From the NCBI RefSeq assembly GCF_014200505.1, contig NZ_JACHBX010000004.1, positions 434,001 to 498,000 on the forward strand: DNA of 64,000 bases, in the 5' to 3' direction. The DNA is from Massilia aurea (GTDB taxonomy: Bacteria; Pseudomonadota; Gammaproteobacteria; Burkholderiales; Burkholderiaceae_D). Below the pieces are notes generated by a model. The model was not told where the DNA came from and searched no databases. It saw only the letters and a program-made list of their open reading frames with translations. Of the stretch, positions 32,295 to 41,315 are shown one piece after another. The position numbers and the translations under genes are program-made. The stretch's first letter is position 1. Each line of letters starts with the position of its first letter.

Positions 32295-32847
32295 CCGACG
32301 CCTGCCTGAATAAACATTTGCTGCCTTTTGATGGCATCAATTTCAGCGCCTGATTCCCCCCCCCCCCCATTCTCGCCCGATGGTTTGTTCAATCGGCGCG
32401 AGCCGGCACGCCTTTGCCGGAGCAGTTGCAGAAATAGCCATCACTTTATATACCGATAGCGTCATATTGCGTGCAGTCCGAAAAAGTTGACTGTGGTAAA
32501 TATGCAGCGCTCAGCAATACGGTTATTCATCTTCTAGGCATTTCATCATGCCGTTCTCGCAAGAATGTTCGATTTATTTGACAGACTCATCACGAATGCT
32601 GTCAGTCGGATAATCAATTCTCTTATCAAGACTTTCATTCGACTTAAATCGCGTCCGTTTTTGACTTTTTGGTATTCCCGGCGGTTTTTTTTGAAGGTAT
32701 AGTCTTCTTACTCCCTTGCCGCAAAGCATCAAAAAGCAAGCTGCAATATCTCGAATTCGTCGGCCCACTGCCGACGCCGGCCACGGTTACCGATGGCATG
32801 GCACCCCAGTCTCTCTTCGCTGTACGCATTTTCGACGAGTACACCTT
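32295..32847. other. 553-bp AT-rich non-coding region upstream of the FtsH-like gene
   Basis: The DNA turns AT-rich between DUF1697 and the FtsH-like gene. It contains a 13-C tract (32356-32368), several TTGAC(A/T) hexamers without a correctly spaced -10, and a 45-codon frame at 32565-32702 lacking a Shine-Dalgarno. No RNA family is recognisable. This is probably the regulatory region of the FtsH-like gene. Confidence 0.55.
32356..32368. repeat. Homopolymeric tract of 13 C
   Basis: An uninterrupted run of 13 C lies 62 bp after the DUF1697 stop and about 480 bp before the FtsH-like start. Tracts of this length are prone to slipped-strand length change. Confidence 0.9.
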
Positions 32848-34806
32848 ATGCCCAATTTTTCCCGTCTTCAGATTGCATTCAAGAACGTCTACGTCCGCAT
32901 CCTCGCCGTCATCCTGATGGCCATGCTGGTGACGCTGGCGATCTTCAAATCCAATGTGCCGCAGGATGCACGCCCGGTGGTCCATTCGCAGAACATCGCC
33001 GAGATTACCGCGCTGGCCAACCAGAAAGCTCGCCTGGAATACCTCTTGATTGCCAAACCGCTGTCCGAAGCGCCGCGTTATATCTACAAGTTCAAGGATT
33101 CGGCAGCGCTGAACGTGGTCAAGGTGCCGAGCACGTCGCACCTGTCGCTCGAGCGCGAAGTGCTGCTCAAGAACGCGATTCCGTATTCGATCGCCAAGGA
33201 CGACTTCCTCGCAGCCCACGAAGCCGTCATGGACGAGGGTGAAAGCACGCTGGCGCGCACCGGTGCCTTCTTCAAGCAGAACGCGTTCAATATCGCGATC
33301 GTGCTGCTGGTGCTCTACCTCATCAAATTCGGCATGCCGGGCACGGGCATGAGCGCATCGGTCATCACGCCGGACAAGCTCAAGGGCAGCATGGATGACC
33401 TGATCGGCATGGAAGACATCAAGCAGGAAGTGCTGCACCTGGAAGAAATGATCCGCAACCGCGCCGAGTACCAGTCGCACAATATCGACAAGCCGTTTAA
33501 TGTCATGCTCACCGGCCCGGCCGGCACCGGCAAGACCAAGCTGGTCGGCTATCTGGCCAAGCGCCTGGACCTGCCGATGATTTCGGCATCCGGCTCCGCG
33601 CTCGAATCGGGGTATGTCGGCGGCGGCTCCAAGGCGCTGAACGCCTTGCACCGCAAGGCCTGCGCCAAGGGCAAGTGCATCATTTTCCTCGACGAAGCGC
33701 AGAGCCTCTTCATGCCGCGCGGCCGCAGCGAAAAGAAATGGGAAGACGACACCGCCAACACGATGCTTGGCCTGCTGGATGGCGTGAAAAGCGACAAGGG
33801 CGCGGGCGTCATCTGGATCGTCGCGTCGAACTTCGATGACAGCTCGACCGAGATGGACGAAGCGATGCTGCGCCGCTTCTCGGTCAAGATCAACTTCCGC
33901 CTGCCGAACAAGGCCGAGCGCCGCGAACTGCTGCGCAGCTTCCTGTCGCGCAAGAAGGATGGCCTCGTCGACTGGAATGACCTGAACCTGGACCAGGTCG
34001 CCGAGATCACCCAGAACCTGAGCCCGGCGCTGCTGGAAACCGTGGTCGAACGCGCCAGCATGCTGTCGATCCAGGAAAAGACGATCATCAACACGAACCT
34101 GCTGTTCCGCGCCTACGAGCGCGCCACGATCGGCCTGACCGACCGCGCCACGACGCTCGACAAGCACAAGCAGCGCGAACGGATCGCCCTGCACGAGCTG
34201 GGCCACTTCTTCATGCAGATCGACCCGTTCCTGCGCCAGGGCCTGACGCTGGCCGAAGTCAAGGAACGCTCGCACCTGCTCAAGATCAGCACCGAGGCGG
34301 TGTCGAAGATTGGCGCGCTGGGCTATGTGCTGCAATCGGGCGAAGACATGTCGCTGCGCACGCTGGAAGAACTCGAGCGCGACGTGGTGGGCCTGTACGG
34401 AGGCGTCGCGGCCGAAGAAATGTTCTATGGCCCGCGCGGTATTTCGGTGGGCAGCCAGAACGACATCGAAAAGATCACCAAGATGCTCAACCTGATGGTG
34501 AGCCGCCTGTCGATGTATTCGCGCTCGAAGATCGACTACAGCCAGCTGCAGAAGGAGATCGGCGGCGAGCACACGGTGCGGCTGGTGGAAGAAAAGGCCG
34601 ACGCCTTGTACAGCTACACGCTGGACGCGATCCGCGACTACAAGCTGATGATGGAATCGCTCAAGGACACGCTGCTGGAGCAGTACGTGCTGTCGAAGGA
34701 TGAGGTGTTTGCGCTGCTGGAAGAACGCAGCGAACTCCTGCTGCCGCAGCTGCACGGACAGCGCTGCGCGAAGCTGACCTTGTGCGAGGAAGAAGTGGCG
34801 GCGTAA
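32848..34806 (+). CDS. FtsH-like membrane AAA ATPase/metalloprotease (divergent paralogue)
   Basis: A 652-aa protein with FtsH architecture. Two membrane segments lie near residues 15-33 and 148-165 with a periplasmic domain between. Then comes an AAA module (Walker [10 protein letters not shown], pore-loop-like SGYVGGGS, Walker B CIIFLDEAQ, arginine-finger region MLRRF) and an M41-type protease domain with zinc motif HELGH and downstream NDIEK holding the probable third ligand. The motifs depart from canonical FtsH (GPPGTGKT, HEAGH, LRPGRFD), so this is probably an accessory paralogue. The start at MPNFSRLQIAF is preferred; the frame extends 44 codons upstream through AT-rich DNA. It stands alone behind a long spacer. 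Confidence 0.85.
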   Translation: MPNFSRLQIAFKNVYVRILAVILMAMLVTLAIFKSNVPQDARPVVHSQNIAEITALANQKARLEYLLIAKPLSEAPRYIYKFKDSAALNVVKVPSTSHLSLEREVLLKNAIPYSIAKDDFLAAHEAVMDEGESTLARTGAFFKQNAFNIAIVLLVLYLIKFGMPGTGMSASVITPDKLKGSMDDLIGMEDIKQEVLHLEEMIRNRAEYQSHNIDKPFNVMLTGPAGTGKTKLVGYLAKRLDLPMISASGSALESGYVGGGSKALNALHRKACAKGKCIIFLDEAQSLFMPRGRSEKKWEDDTANTMLGLLDGVKSDKGAGVIWIVASNFDDSSTEMDEAMLRRFSVKINFRLPNKAERRELLRSFLSRKKDGLVDWNDLNLDQVAEITQNLSPALLETVVERASMLSIQEKTIINTNLLFRAYERATIGLTDRATTLDKHKQRERIALHELGHFFMQIDPFLRQGLTLAEVKERSHLLKISTEAVSKIGALGYVLQSGEDMSLRTLEELERDVVGLYGGVAAEEMFYGPRGISVGSQNDIEKITKMLNLMVSRLSMYSRSKIDYSQLQKEIGGEHTVRLVEEKADALYSYTLDAIRDYKLMMESLKDTLLEQYVLSKDEVFALLEERSELLLPQLHGQRCAKLTLCEEEVAA

Positions 34807-34912
34807 CGCGCCCGATCTCCCCTGGAAGAAGGATGCGCCGCGGGTAGCCGGCGCGTCACGCGCGGGCAAAGTCGGCTAGCATGGCAGCATCGCCACAGCC
34901 GGGCCGCCCCGC

Positions 34913-36181
34913 ATGCAAAAGCACGACGAACTGCGCAAGTCCAAACTGATCGCCCTCGGCTTCTTTGTCGGCGCAGCCGTGCTGTTCGTGGTCAGCCTGC
35001 TGCTGCCGCAGACCTGGTGGACGGGCCTGTTGCGCGCGTTTTCCGAAGCCGCGATGGTCGGCGCGCTGGCCGACTGGTTCGCGGTGGTGGCGCTGTTCAA
35101 GCGTATCCCGATCCCGATCATCTCGCGCCACACCGCCATCATCCCCGGCAACAAGGACAAGATCGCCGACAACCTGGCGCTGTTCGTGCGCGAAAAATTC
35201 CTCGACACCGAGTCGATCCTCAAGCTGATCCGCCGCCACGACCCGGTGCAACTGCTGGCCGACTGGCTGGCGAAACCCGCCAACACCGAACTGATGGGCG
35301 CGCACCTGGTGCGCGCCGCCACCTTCATGCTCGACTTCATCGAGGATGCGCCAGTGCAGAACGTCATCCGGCGCGCGGTGCACACGATGGTGGGGAGCGT
35401 CGACTTATCGAAGTCCGGCGGCGCCATTCTCGAGAGCCTGACGCGCGGCCGGCGCCACCAGCAACTGCTCGACGAAGGCATCCGCCAGCTCGCCCATCTG
35501 CTGGACAATACCGAGACCCAGGGCGCCATCGCCAATGGCATTGTCGACTGGCTCAAGGAAGACTACGCGCTGGTCGAACGCATGCTGCCGTCCGAACTCA
35601 TTGGCCGCAAGGGCGCCGACATTGCCGTGCGCCTGGCGTCGGGTATTCTCAACAAGGTCGCAGCCGACCCCGCGCACCCGTTGCGTGAGCGTTTCGACGA
35701 GTACGTGGCCGATTTCATCGAGCGCATGAAGGCCGACCCCGACTTCATCGCCAAGGCCGACGACGTCAAGCGCTACCTGCTGGAAGACGACACGTTCAAC
35801 GGCTACGTCGGTTCGCTGTGGGCCGAGCTGAAGGCGTGGCTCAAGCGCGACTTGGCCAGCGACGATTCGAGCATGCGTCGCCGCATCATCGGCATGGGCG
35901 CCTGGATCGGCAAGGCGCTGGGCGACGATCCGCAACTGCGCCAGTCGCTGCAAGAAAACCTCGAGGCGGCGGCGCGCGGCGTGGCACCCGAATTCGCAGG
36001 CTACCTCACGCGCCACATCGCCGACACCGTCAAGCAATGGGACGACCGCGAAATGTCGGCCCAGATCGAACTCAATATCGGCAAGGACCTCCAATACATC
36101 CGCATCAACGGCACCATCGTGGGCGGGATGATTGGCGTGATCCTGTACCTGTTGTCGCACCTTCCCGCACTGCTGCGCTAA
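34913..36181 (+). CDS. DUF445 family membrane protein (YjiN-like)
   Basis: A 422-aa protein with N-terminal membrane segments (KLIALGFFVGAAVLFVVSLLL and the GALADWFAVVALF block) and a C-terminal one (VGGMIGVILYLLSHLPALL), the layout of DUF445. Between them is a long helical region with the repeated RIPIP/NKDKIADNLA signature. Function unknown. It is followed 14 bp later by a DUF2007 gene. Confidence 0.9.
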   Translation: MQKHDELRKSKLIALGFFVGAAVLFVVSLLLPQTWWTGLLRAFSEAAMVGALADWFAVVALFKRIPIPIISRHTAIIPGNKDKIADNLALFVREKFLDTESILKLIRRHDPVQLLADWLAKPANTELMGAHLVRAATFMLDFIEDAPVQNVIRRAVHTMVGSVDLSKSGGAILESLTRGRRHQQLLDEGIRQLAHLLDNTETQGAIANGIVDWLKEDYALVERMLPSELIGRKGADIAVRLASGILNKVAADPAHPLRERFDEYVADFIERMKADPDFIAKADDVKRYLLEDDTFNGYVGSLWAELKAWLKRDLASDDSSMRRRIIGMGAWIGKALGDDPQLRQSLQENLEAAARGVAPEFAGYLTRHIADTVKQWDDREMSAQIELNIGKDLQYIRINGTIVGGMIGVILYLLSHLPALLR

Positions 36182-36195
36182 GCCAAGGAACCCAG

Positions 36196-36528
36196 ATGCA
36201 CACGCTCTCCCTGAACGACTGGCTCGCCGCCCACCCCGACATCGAAGCCGTGCCCGAGCGCGATCTCTACGTCGTGGCCCGCTACATGATTCCCGTGGAC
36301 GCCACGCTGGCGCAGGGCTGCCTGGAAGCATCCGGCATCCCGGCGATGCTGGCCGACGCCCACCTGATGCAGACCGACCTGCTGCTGGCGCCCGCGCTGG
36401 GCGGCGTGCGGCTCCTGGTGCCGGCCGAGCATGTGCAGGCGGCGCATGAGGTGCTGCTGGCGCTGGCGCGCGGGGACTTCGCGCTGGATGAGGATGCGCC
36501 CGATGGCGAGTGGCGCACGCCGACCTGA
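36196..36528 (+). CDS. DUF2007-domain small protein
   Basis: A 110-aa protein with VVARYMIPVDATLAQGCLEASGIPAMLADAH and LLVPAEHVQAAHEVL, matching the DUF2007 'putative signal-transducing' fold. AAGGAA precedes the ATG by a few bases. Probably in an operon with the DUF445 gene; role unknown. Confidence 0.82.
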   Translation: MHTLSLNDWLAAHPDIEAVPERDLYVVARYMIPVDATLAQGCLEASGIPAMLADAHLMQTDLLLAPALGGVRLLVPAEHVQAAHEVLLALARGDFALDEDAPDGEWRTPT

Positions 36529-36655
36529 GGTGGCTGGAGCAAGTGCTAGGATCGGTGGTCTGGCGCACAAAACGCGAACCGGCAGCGGCGTAGGCTGATG
36601 CTGTCGTGGCCGGTCATCCCGGCTGGCCAACGCATTTGCTGACAGGAGAATCATC

Positions 36656-36814
36656 ATGCCGCAAGGTGATAAATCGTCGTACACCGACAAGCAGAAGCGC
36701 CAGGTCAAACATATCGAAGAAGGGTACGAGAAGAAGGGCGTCGGAAAGAAGGAAGCAGAACGCCGCGCGTGGGCTACCGAGAACAAGGTCTCGGGTGGCG
36801 GCAAGAAGAATTGA
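36656..36814 (+). CDS. Small charged protein of the 'plasmid stabilization'-annotated family
   Basis: A 52-aa protein beginning MPQGDKSSYTDKQKRQ and continuing through HIEEGYEKKGV and EAERRAWAT to a Gly/Lys tail. I recognise this as a widespread chromosomal family often labelled plasmid stabilization protein, although no toxin partner is present and the function is unproven. ACAGGAG precedes the ATG. A strong intrinsic terminator follows 30 bp after the stop. Confidence 0.8.
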   Translation: MPQGDKSSYTDKQKRQVKHIEEGYEKKGVGKKEAERRAWATENKVSGGGKKN

Positions 36815-36843
36815 TGCCCCTTCAAGAAAACCAGCGCACAAAC

Positions 36844-36879
36844 AAAAAGCCGCTGCATCGTTCGATGCAGCGGCTTTTT
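36844..36879 (+). terminator. Intrinsic terminator, probably bidirectional
   Basis: A 12-bp perfect stem (GCCGCTGCATCG / CGATGCAGCGGC) is followed by TTTTT and preceded by AAAAA. It ends transcription of the small gene on the plus strand and can also stop the tRNA transcript arriving on the minus strand. Confidence 0.92.
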
Positions 36880-36887
36880 GGTACTTC

Positions 36888-36964
36888 TGGTGGTGATAGG
36901 TGGACTTGAACCACCGACCCCAGCATTATGAGTGCTGTGCTCTAACCAACTGAGCTATATCACC
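36888..36964 (-). tRNA. tRNA-Met (CAU), copy 2
   Basis: Reading the minus strand gives a complete 77-nt cloverleaf with GGTGATA acceptor, GCTC/GAGC D stem, CAGCA/TGCTG anticodon stem around CTCATAA (anticodon CAT at 36928-36930), a GGTGG/CCACC T stem with TTCAAGT loop, and encoded CCA. The anticodon-arm context resembles elongator tRNA-Met; a lysidine-modified tRNA-Ile2 also has CAT and cannot be fully excluded. Confidence 0.93.
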
Positions 36965-36972
36965 GGAACGGG

Positions 36973-37010
36973 CAAAAGCAAAATGGCCTGACTCGTTGGA
37001 GCCAGGCCAT
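36973..37010 (-). terminator. Hairpin between the two tRNA genes
   Basis: On the minus strand ATGGCCTG pairs with CAGGCCAT (inner CTC/GAG), followed by TTTTGCTTTTG. It may terminate the upstream tRNA transcript partially or serve as a processing spacer, since no separate promoter is evident for the second tRNA. Confidence 0.5.
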
Positions 37011-37023
37011 CGCCTGAAATCTT

Positions 37024-37100
37024 TGGTGGTGATAGGTGGACTTGAACCACCGACCCCAGCATTATGAGTGCTGTGCTCTAACCAACTGAGCTATATCACC
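37024..37100 (-). tRNA. tRNA-Met (CAU), copy 1
   Basis: Identical in all 77 nt, including CCA, to the copy at 36888-36964. It is promoter-proximal on the minus strand. The duplication, with different flanking sequence, points to gene dosage rather than a recent large repeat. Confidence 0.93.
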
Positions 37101-37112
37101 GCAACGGCAAGT

Positions 37113-37141
37113 ATTATCCGGCGTGAGTGGATGGCTGTCAA
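37113..37141 (-). promoter_or_regulatory. Sigma-70 promoter for the tRNA genes
   Basis: On the minus strand a consensus TTGACA is followed by a 17-bp spacer and GATAAT, 12 bp before the mature 5' end of the first tRNA. This is the best core promoter in the window. Confidence 0.85.
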
Positions 37142-37181
37142 GATCGCTAGGGCGTGTGGGTCACAAATAGTCGCCGCCATG

Positions 37182-38135
37182 TCAATTTTCCAACAGCGCA
37201 AGGTGCGCCAGCATCGCGCCGGCCGGATCCGGGCCCAGGCAATCGATGACGACCCGGTCGGGCATCGCGCGCAGCCACGTGATCTGGCGCTTGGCCAGCT
37301 GGCGCGTGGCGATGATGCCCGTCTCACGCAGCGTGGCGCGGTCGATGCGCCCGTCGAGGTAATCCCAGGCCTGGCGATAGCCCACGCAGCGGATCGACGG
37401 CAGCAGCGGCGACAGGTCGCCCCGTGCCCGCAGCCGCGCTACCTCTGCCACCAGCCCGCTGTCGTCGCGCGTGCCCAGCATCGCATCGAAACGCTGCGCG
37501 ATGCGCTTGTGCAGCACCGCGCGGTCGTCGGTCTCCAGGCCAAACGAGACGAGCCTGAACGGCAGCACGGGCTTGGTGCGCAGCGCCAGCAGCGCCGACA
37601 TCGGCTTGCCGGTCAGTTCGATGATTTCCAGTGCGCGGTTGATGCGCTGGGCGTCGTTCGGCGCCAGCCGGTCAGCGGTGATGGGGTCGAGCGCGCGCAG
37701 CTTGTCGTGCATGCCGGGCCAGCCGATGCGGGCGGCTTCGGCGTCGAGCGCGGCGCGCAGTGCCACGTCGGCGGTGGGCAAGTCGTCCAGCCCCTCAACC
37801 AGGCCCTTGAAATACATCATCGTGCCGCCGACCAGCAGCGGCAGCGCGCCGCGCGCCGTGATCTCGGCCACCAGGCGGATCGCATCGTTCCTGAACTGCA
37901 TCACCGAATACGCATCGAGCGGATCGAGTATATCGATCAGGTGATGCGGCACGGCGGCCAGTTCGGCCGGCGTGGGCTTGGCGGTGCCGATGTCCATCTC
38001 GCGATAGACCAGGGCCGAGTCGACCGAGATGATTTCGACGGGGCGCGTTTGGGCGATGCGCAGGGCGGCGGCGGTCTTGCCGGAGGCGGTCGGGCCCATG
38101 ATGGCCACGGCCAGCGGTTTGTTCATGTCCACCAT
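37182..38135 (-). CDS. miaA: tRNA dimethylallyltransferase
   Basis: Transfers dimethylallyl to A37 of UNN-decoding tRNAs, preceding MiaB. The P-loop is [24 protein letters not shown] and [14 protein letters not shown] are family motifs. Start ATG 38135 overlaps the mutL stop (ATGA), giving 317 aa. mutL-miaA linkage is conserved in proteobacteria. Confidence 0.96.
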   Translation of the reverse strand: MVDMNKPLAVAIMGPTASGKTAAALRIAQTRPVEIISVDSALVYREMDIGTAKPTPAELAAVPHHLIDILDPLDAYSVMQFRNDAIRLVAEITARGALPLLVGGTMMYFKGLVEGLDDLPTADVALRAALDAEAARIGWPGMHDKLRALDPITADRLAPNDAQRINRALEIIELTGKPMSALLALRTKPVLPFRLVSFGLETDDRAVLHKRIAQRFDAMLGTRDDSGLVAEVARLRARGDLSPLLPSIRCVGYRQAWDYLDGRIDRATLRETGIIATRQLAKRQITWLRAMPDRVVIDCLGPDPAGAMLAHLALLEN

Positions 38136-40075
38136 CACTGACCGCGCAGGAACAGTTTGTCGAGCGCAGAAATCTCGAGCTGCACCCAGGTCGGGCGGCC
38201 GTGGTTGCACTGGTCGGCGCGCTCGGTGCTTTCCATCTGACGCAGCAGCGCGTTCATTTCGGGCTGGCTCAGGATGCGGTTGGCGCGCACCGCCGTGTGG
38301 CAGGCGAGGGTGCCCAGCAGCTCGTTGCGCCGTTCGATCAACACGCGCGAGCCACCGAATTCGCGCACGTCGCGCAGCACGTCGCGCGCGAGCGTTTGCG
38401 CATCGGCGTTCTTGAGCAGCGTCGGCACGCTGCGCACTGCCAGCGTCGTCGGCGACAGGGCCGCGATGTCAAAGCCCAGCGTTGCCAGCGTGTCCGCATG
38501 CTCGTGCACGGTGGCGACCTCCATTGCGTCGGCGTAGAACGTGACCGGGATCAGCAGCGCCTGCACCTGCATTTCCTGACCTTGCGCCTGGGCGTCGAGT
38601 GCATTCTTGATCTGCTCGTACAGGATGCGCTCGTGCGCCGCGTGCATGTCCACCAGCACCAGGCCGCGCGTGTTCTGCGCCAGGATGTAGATGCCGTGCA
38701 GCTGGGCCAGTGCGAAACCGAGCGGGAAGTCGTCATTCGACAGCGGCTTGTCGGCCGCTGTCATCGGTACCGGCATCGGCGCCGGGCTCGACGCAGTGCC
38801 AGACGAACTGCTGGCCGCATCGGAGGCAAACAGCGCGCCGTAGGCTTCAAGGCGTTGCGCCACGCCGCCACCGGTGGCTGCATCGTCCCAGCGGCTGCCA
38901 GGTGCATACGGCGATGGCGAGAAGGTCTGCGTCAGCTGCGCGCCGAACGAGGTCTGCTCGTGCGGGCGCTGTTGCGGCTGCGATGGCGACTGCGACAACT
39001 GCCATAGCGGCGTGCCGCTCGGGCGCACCTCGGCCGCCGTCATCGGCCCCGGCACGCTGCCATGCGCGGTGGCCGAGGTCTGCGCCAGCGTGCGCTGCAC
39101 CGCGTGGAACACGAACTGGTGCACCGCGCGGCTGTCACGGAAGCGCACCTCGGTTTTCGACGGGTGCACGTTGACGTCGACCAGCGCCGGGTCGAGGTCG
39201 AGCGAGAGTACATAGGCCGGGAAGCGGTCACCGTGCAGCACGTCCTGGTAGGCGGCCTTGACCGCGTGCACCAGCACCTTGTCGCGCACGAAGCGCCCGT
39301 TCACGTAGAAGAACTGGCCGTCGGCGCGCGCCTTGGAGGCCGTCGGCAGGCCGACGTAGCCGTGCAGGTGCAGCGGGCCGGCCGCTTCGTCGAGCGCCAG
39401 GCGCGCTTCGGCGAAATCGTTGCCCAGGATGTGGGCGCTGCGCTTGGCCGCTTCGCTGACGTTCCAGTGGTCGATCGTGCGCCCGTTGTGCGACAGGCTG
39501 AAGGCCACATCGGGGCGCGACAGCGCGATGCGGCGCACGACCTCGGCGCAGTGGGCGTATTCGGTCTGCTCGGACTTGAGGAACTTGCGCCGCGCCGGCG
39601 TATTGAAGTACAGGTCCTGCACGTCGATCGTGGTGCCGCAGGCGCCCGACGATGGCGCCACCACGCCTTCGTGCGAGCCGACGATCTCGAACGCGTGGGC
39701 GGCGTTGGCCGTGCGCGAGGTCACGCGCACCGAGGCGACCGACGCAATCGAAGCCAGCGCTTCGCCGCGAAAGCCCAGCGTGCCCACGTTTTCCAGGTCG
39801 CTCAGCGAAGCGATCTTGGACGTTGCGTGGCGCGACAGCGCGAGGGGCAGCTGCTCGGGCGCGATGCCGCGGCCGTTGTCGGTGATGGCGATGCGCTTGA
39901 CGCCGCCTTCTTCGAGGCGGATGGTGATCGTCGTCGAGCCGGCGTCGAGCGCGTTTTCCAGCAACTCCTTGACGACGGCCGAGGGCCGCTCGACCACTTC
40001 GCCGGCGGCGATCTGCGAGATGAGCTGGTCGGGAAGCTGCTGGATGGGGCGGATGGTCGGGGCAGGGGCGTTCAT
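38135..40075 (-). CDS. mutL: DNA mismatch repair protein MutL
   Basis: GHKL ATPase coordinating MutS and downstream repair, 646 aa. N-terminal motifs [40 protein letters not shown] and LGFRGEAL are intact. A low-complexity linker (about residues 335-430) leads to the C-terminal dimerisation domain. That domain contains [12 protein letters not shown], a close match to the endonuclease motif DQHAx2Ex4E with Met for Gln, suggesting a nicking MutL as in most bacteria lacking MutH. Confidence 0.96.
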   Translation of the reverse strand: MNAPAPTIRPIQQLPDQLISQIAAGEVVERPSAVVKELLENALDAGSTTITIRLEEGGVKRIAITDNGRGIAPEQLPLALSRHATSKIASLSDLENVGTLGFRGEALASIASVASVRVTSRTANAAHAFEIVGSHEGVVAPSSGACGTTIDVQDLYFNTPARRKFLKSEQTEYAHCAEVVRRIALSRPDVAFSLSHNGRTIDHWNVSEAAKRSAHILGNDFAEARLALDEAAGPLHLHGYVGLPTASKARADGQFFYVNGRFVRDKVLVHAVKAAYQDVLHGDRFPAYVLSLDLDPALVDVNVHPSKTEVRFRDSRAVHQFVFHAVQRTLAQTSATAHGSVPGPMTAAEVRPSGTPLWQLSQSPSQPQQRPHEQTSFGAQLTQTFSPSPYAPGSRWDDAATGGGVAQRLEAYGALFASDAASSSSGTASSPAPMPVPMTAADKPLSNDDFPLGFALAQLHGIYILAQNTRGLVLVDMHAAHERILYEQIKNALDAQAQGQEMQVQALLIPVTFYADAMEVATVHEHADTLATLGFDIAALSPTTLAVRSVPTLLKNADAQTLARDVLRDVREFGGSRVLIERRNELLGTLACHTAVRANRILSQPEMNALLRQMESTERADQCNHGRPTWVQLEISALDKLFLRGQ

Positions 40076-40147
40076 CCGCAGATTATAGCCCGCCCAAAAA
40101 GCGCCGGATCGTCCCCGGCTGCAAATTGCGCGGCCGCCCCTGTCGCT

Positions 40148-41092
40148 TCAGAGCTGCTCGCGCACGGGAATCGGCACGTTGCACAGGTCGATCGCGCCAG
40201 CCGCGACCTTGCTCCACGGCCCGCCGCGATTGCGCTGGGCGTCGATCACGGCCTGGAAAGCAGCGCTGTCCGAGCGCATGACTTCGAGCTTGCTGCGCTC
40301 GGCAGGCGGCACGTCCGCTGCCATGCGCACGCTGGCGAGCGGCGTGCGCTGTTCGGCCTTCTCGTAGAAGCCCGAGGCGCCGGTCCCGCGCGGCATGACG
40401 GTCAATAGCGGCATGCCGGCCACGATGCGGCCCACGACCGTGATGTTGCGGTCCAGGTGGCGCGGCGCGTGGCCGATCACCGTGTAGAGCTGCGAGCCAT
40501 TGCCGGTGTCGGCGCCGTTGTCGCGCGCCACGCCGATCATCGCGTAGCAGTGCGGGAGCCAGGTCTGCCTGGTTGCCGGATTGCGCGCGACGGGAAAGCC
40601 GTCGACGTGGCCGACCTGCGGCGCGTAGACGTCGCGTTCCTTCAGGCGCGTGAAGGGGTCGCTCTTCGTGAACGGCACGGTGAATTCAGCGGCCACGGTC
40701 TTGGCGGCCTTGAACGGGCGCGGCTTTTCTTCATCCGGGTCGCCCCATTGCACGACAAAGCCGTCCTGCGCGCGCATCACCCACAAGCCGTCGAAGTAGC
40801 GCTCGCGTACCAGTGCGCGGATATTGGCCACCGTGTTCGGCGCGAAGCGGGGCGCCAGTTCGATGACGACGCGCCCTGTTGGCAGCTCGATGTACATCGT
40901 GTTTTCGGGATCGAGCGCACGCCATTCGGCTGCTTTGGACGCCTTGACGACATCGGCCACCGTCAGCCGGGGCGGCAATTCCTGCTCGGCCTTGGCCGCT
41001 GCGGCGTGCGCGCTGGCGATGGTCAGCAGCGCGCACAGCGCCGCGCCGACGGTTGCGTGGATCGTGTTCTTTTTTGATGACACTGCCTGCAT
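40148..41092 (-). CDS. Periplasmic cyclophilin-type peptidyl-prolyl isomerase
   Basis: A 314-aa exported protein. A Sec signal peptide is likely ([24 protein letters not shown]). The mature part carries a cyclophilin-like core ([70 protein letters not shown]). The core is long and divergent compared with PpiA, with insertions after FDGLW, so isomerase activity is inferred. AGGGAGAG precedes the chosen ATG at 41092. Confidence 0.82.
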   Translation of the reverse strand: MQAVSSKKNTIHATVGAALCALLTIASAHAAAAKAEQELPPRLTVADVVKASKAAEWRALDPENTMYIELPTGRVVIELAPRFAPNTVANIRALVRERYFDGLWVMRAQDGFVVQWGDPDEEKPRPFKAAKTVAAEFTVPFTKSDPFTRLKERDVYAPQVGHVDGFPVARNPATRQTWLPHCYAMIGVARDNGADTGNGSQLYTVIGHAPRHLDRNITVVGRIVAGMPLLTVMPRGTGASGFYEKAEQRTPLASVRMAADVPPAERSKLEVMRSDSAAFQAVIDAQRNRGGPWSKVAAGAIDLCNVPIPVREQL

Positions 41093-41315
41093 CTGCTCTC
41101 CCTGTCGCGGCGGCGCCGCCTTATAAGTATCGGGCAATTGTAATCGAGGGCACAGCGCGCAGGGCCGGTGATGCAAGGATGGTATGAGGTGTTGTTGCCC
41201 TTGCCAGCAAAGCAGCCGATCCGGACATTAAATGCCCGATGTTGCTGCAGCGCACTCAAGTTACCCGCCCCCGGTCCGATAAAGGATGGAGAGAATCAAA
41301 CTATCCGAAAATCAC

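Noticed and set aside
32565..32702. 45-codon plus-strand frame in the AT-rich gap
   Set aside because: No Shine-Dalgarno, homopolymer-driven Phe/Leu content and no similarity I recognise; could occur by chance in AT-rich DNA.
32644..34869. Long minus-strand open frame opposite the FtsH-like gene
   Set aside because: Composition (Arg/His/Gln-rich) and lack of motifs show a shadow; the plus strand carries clear AAA and zinc motifs.
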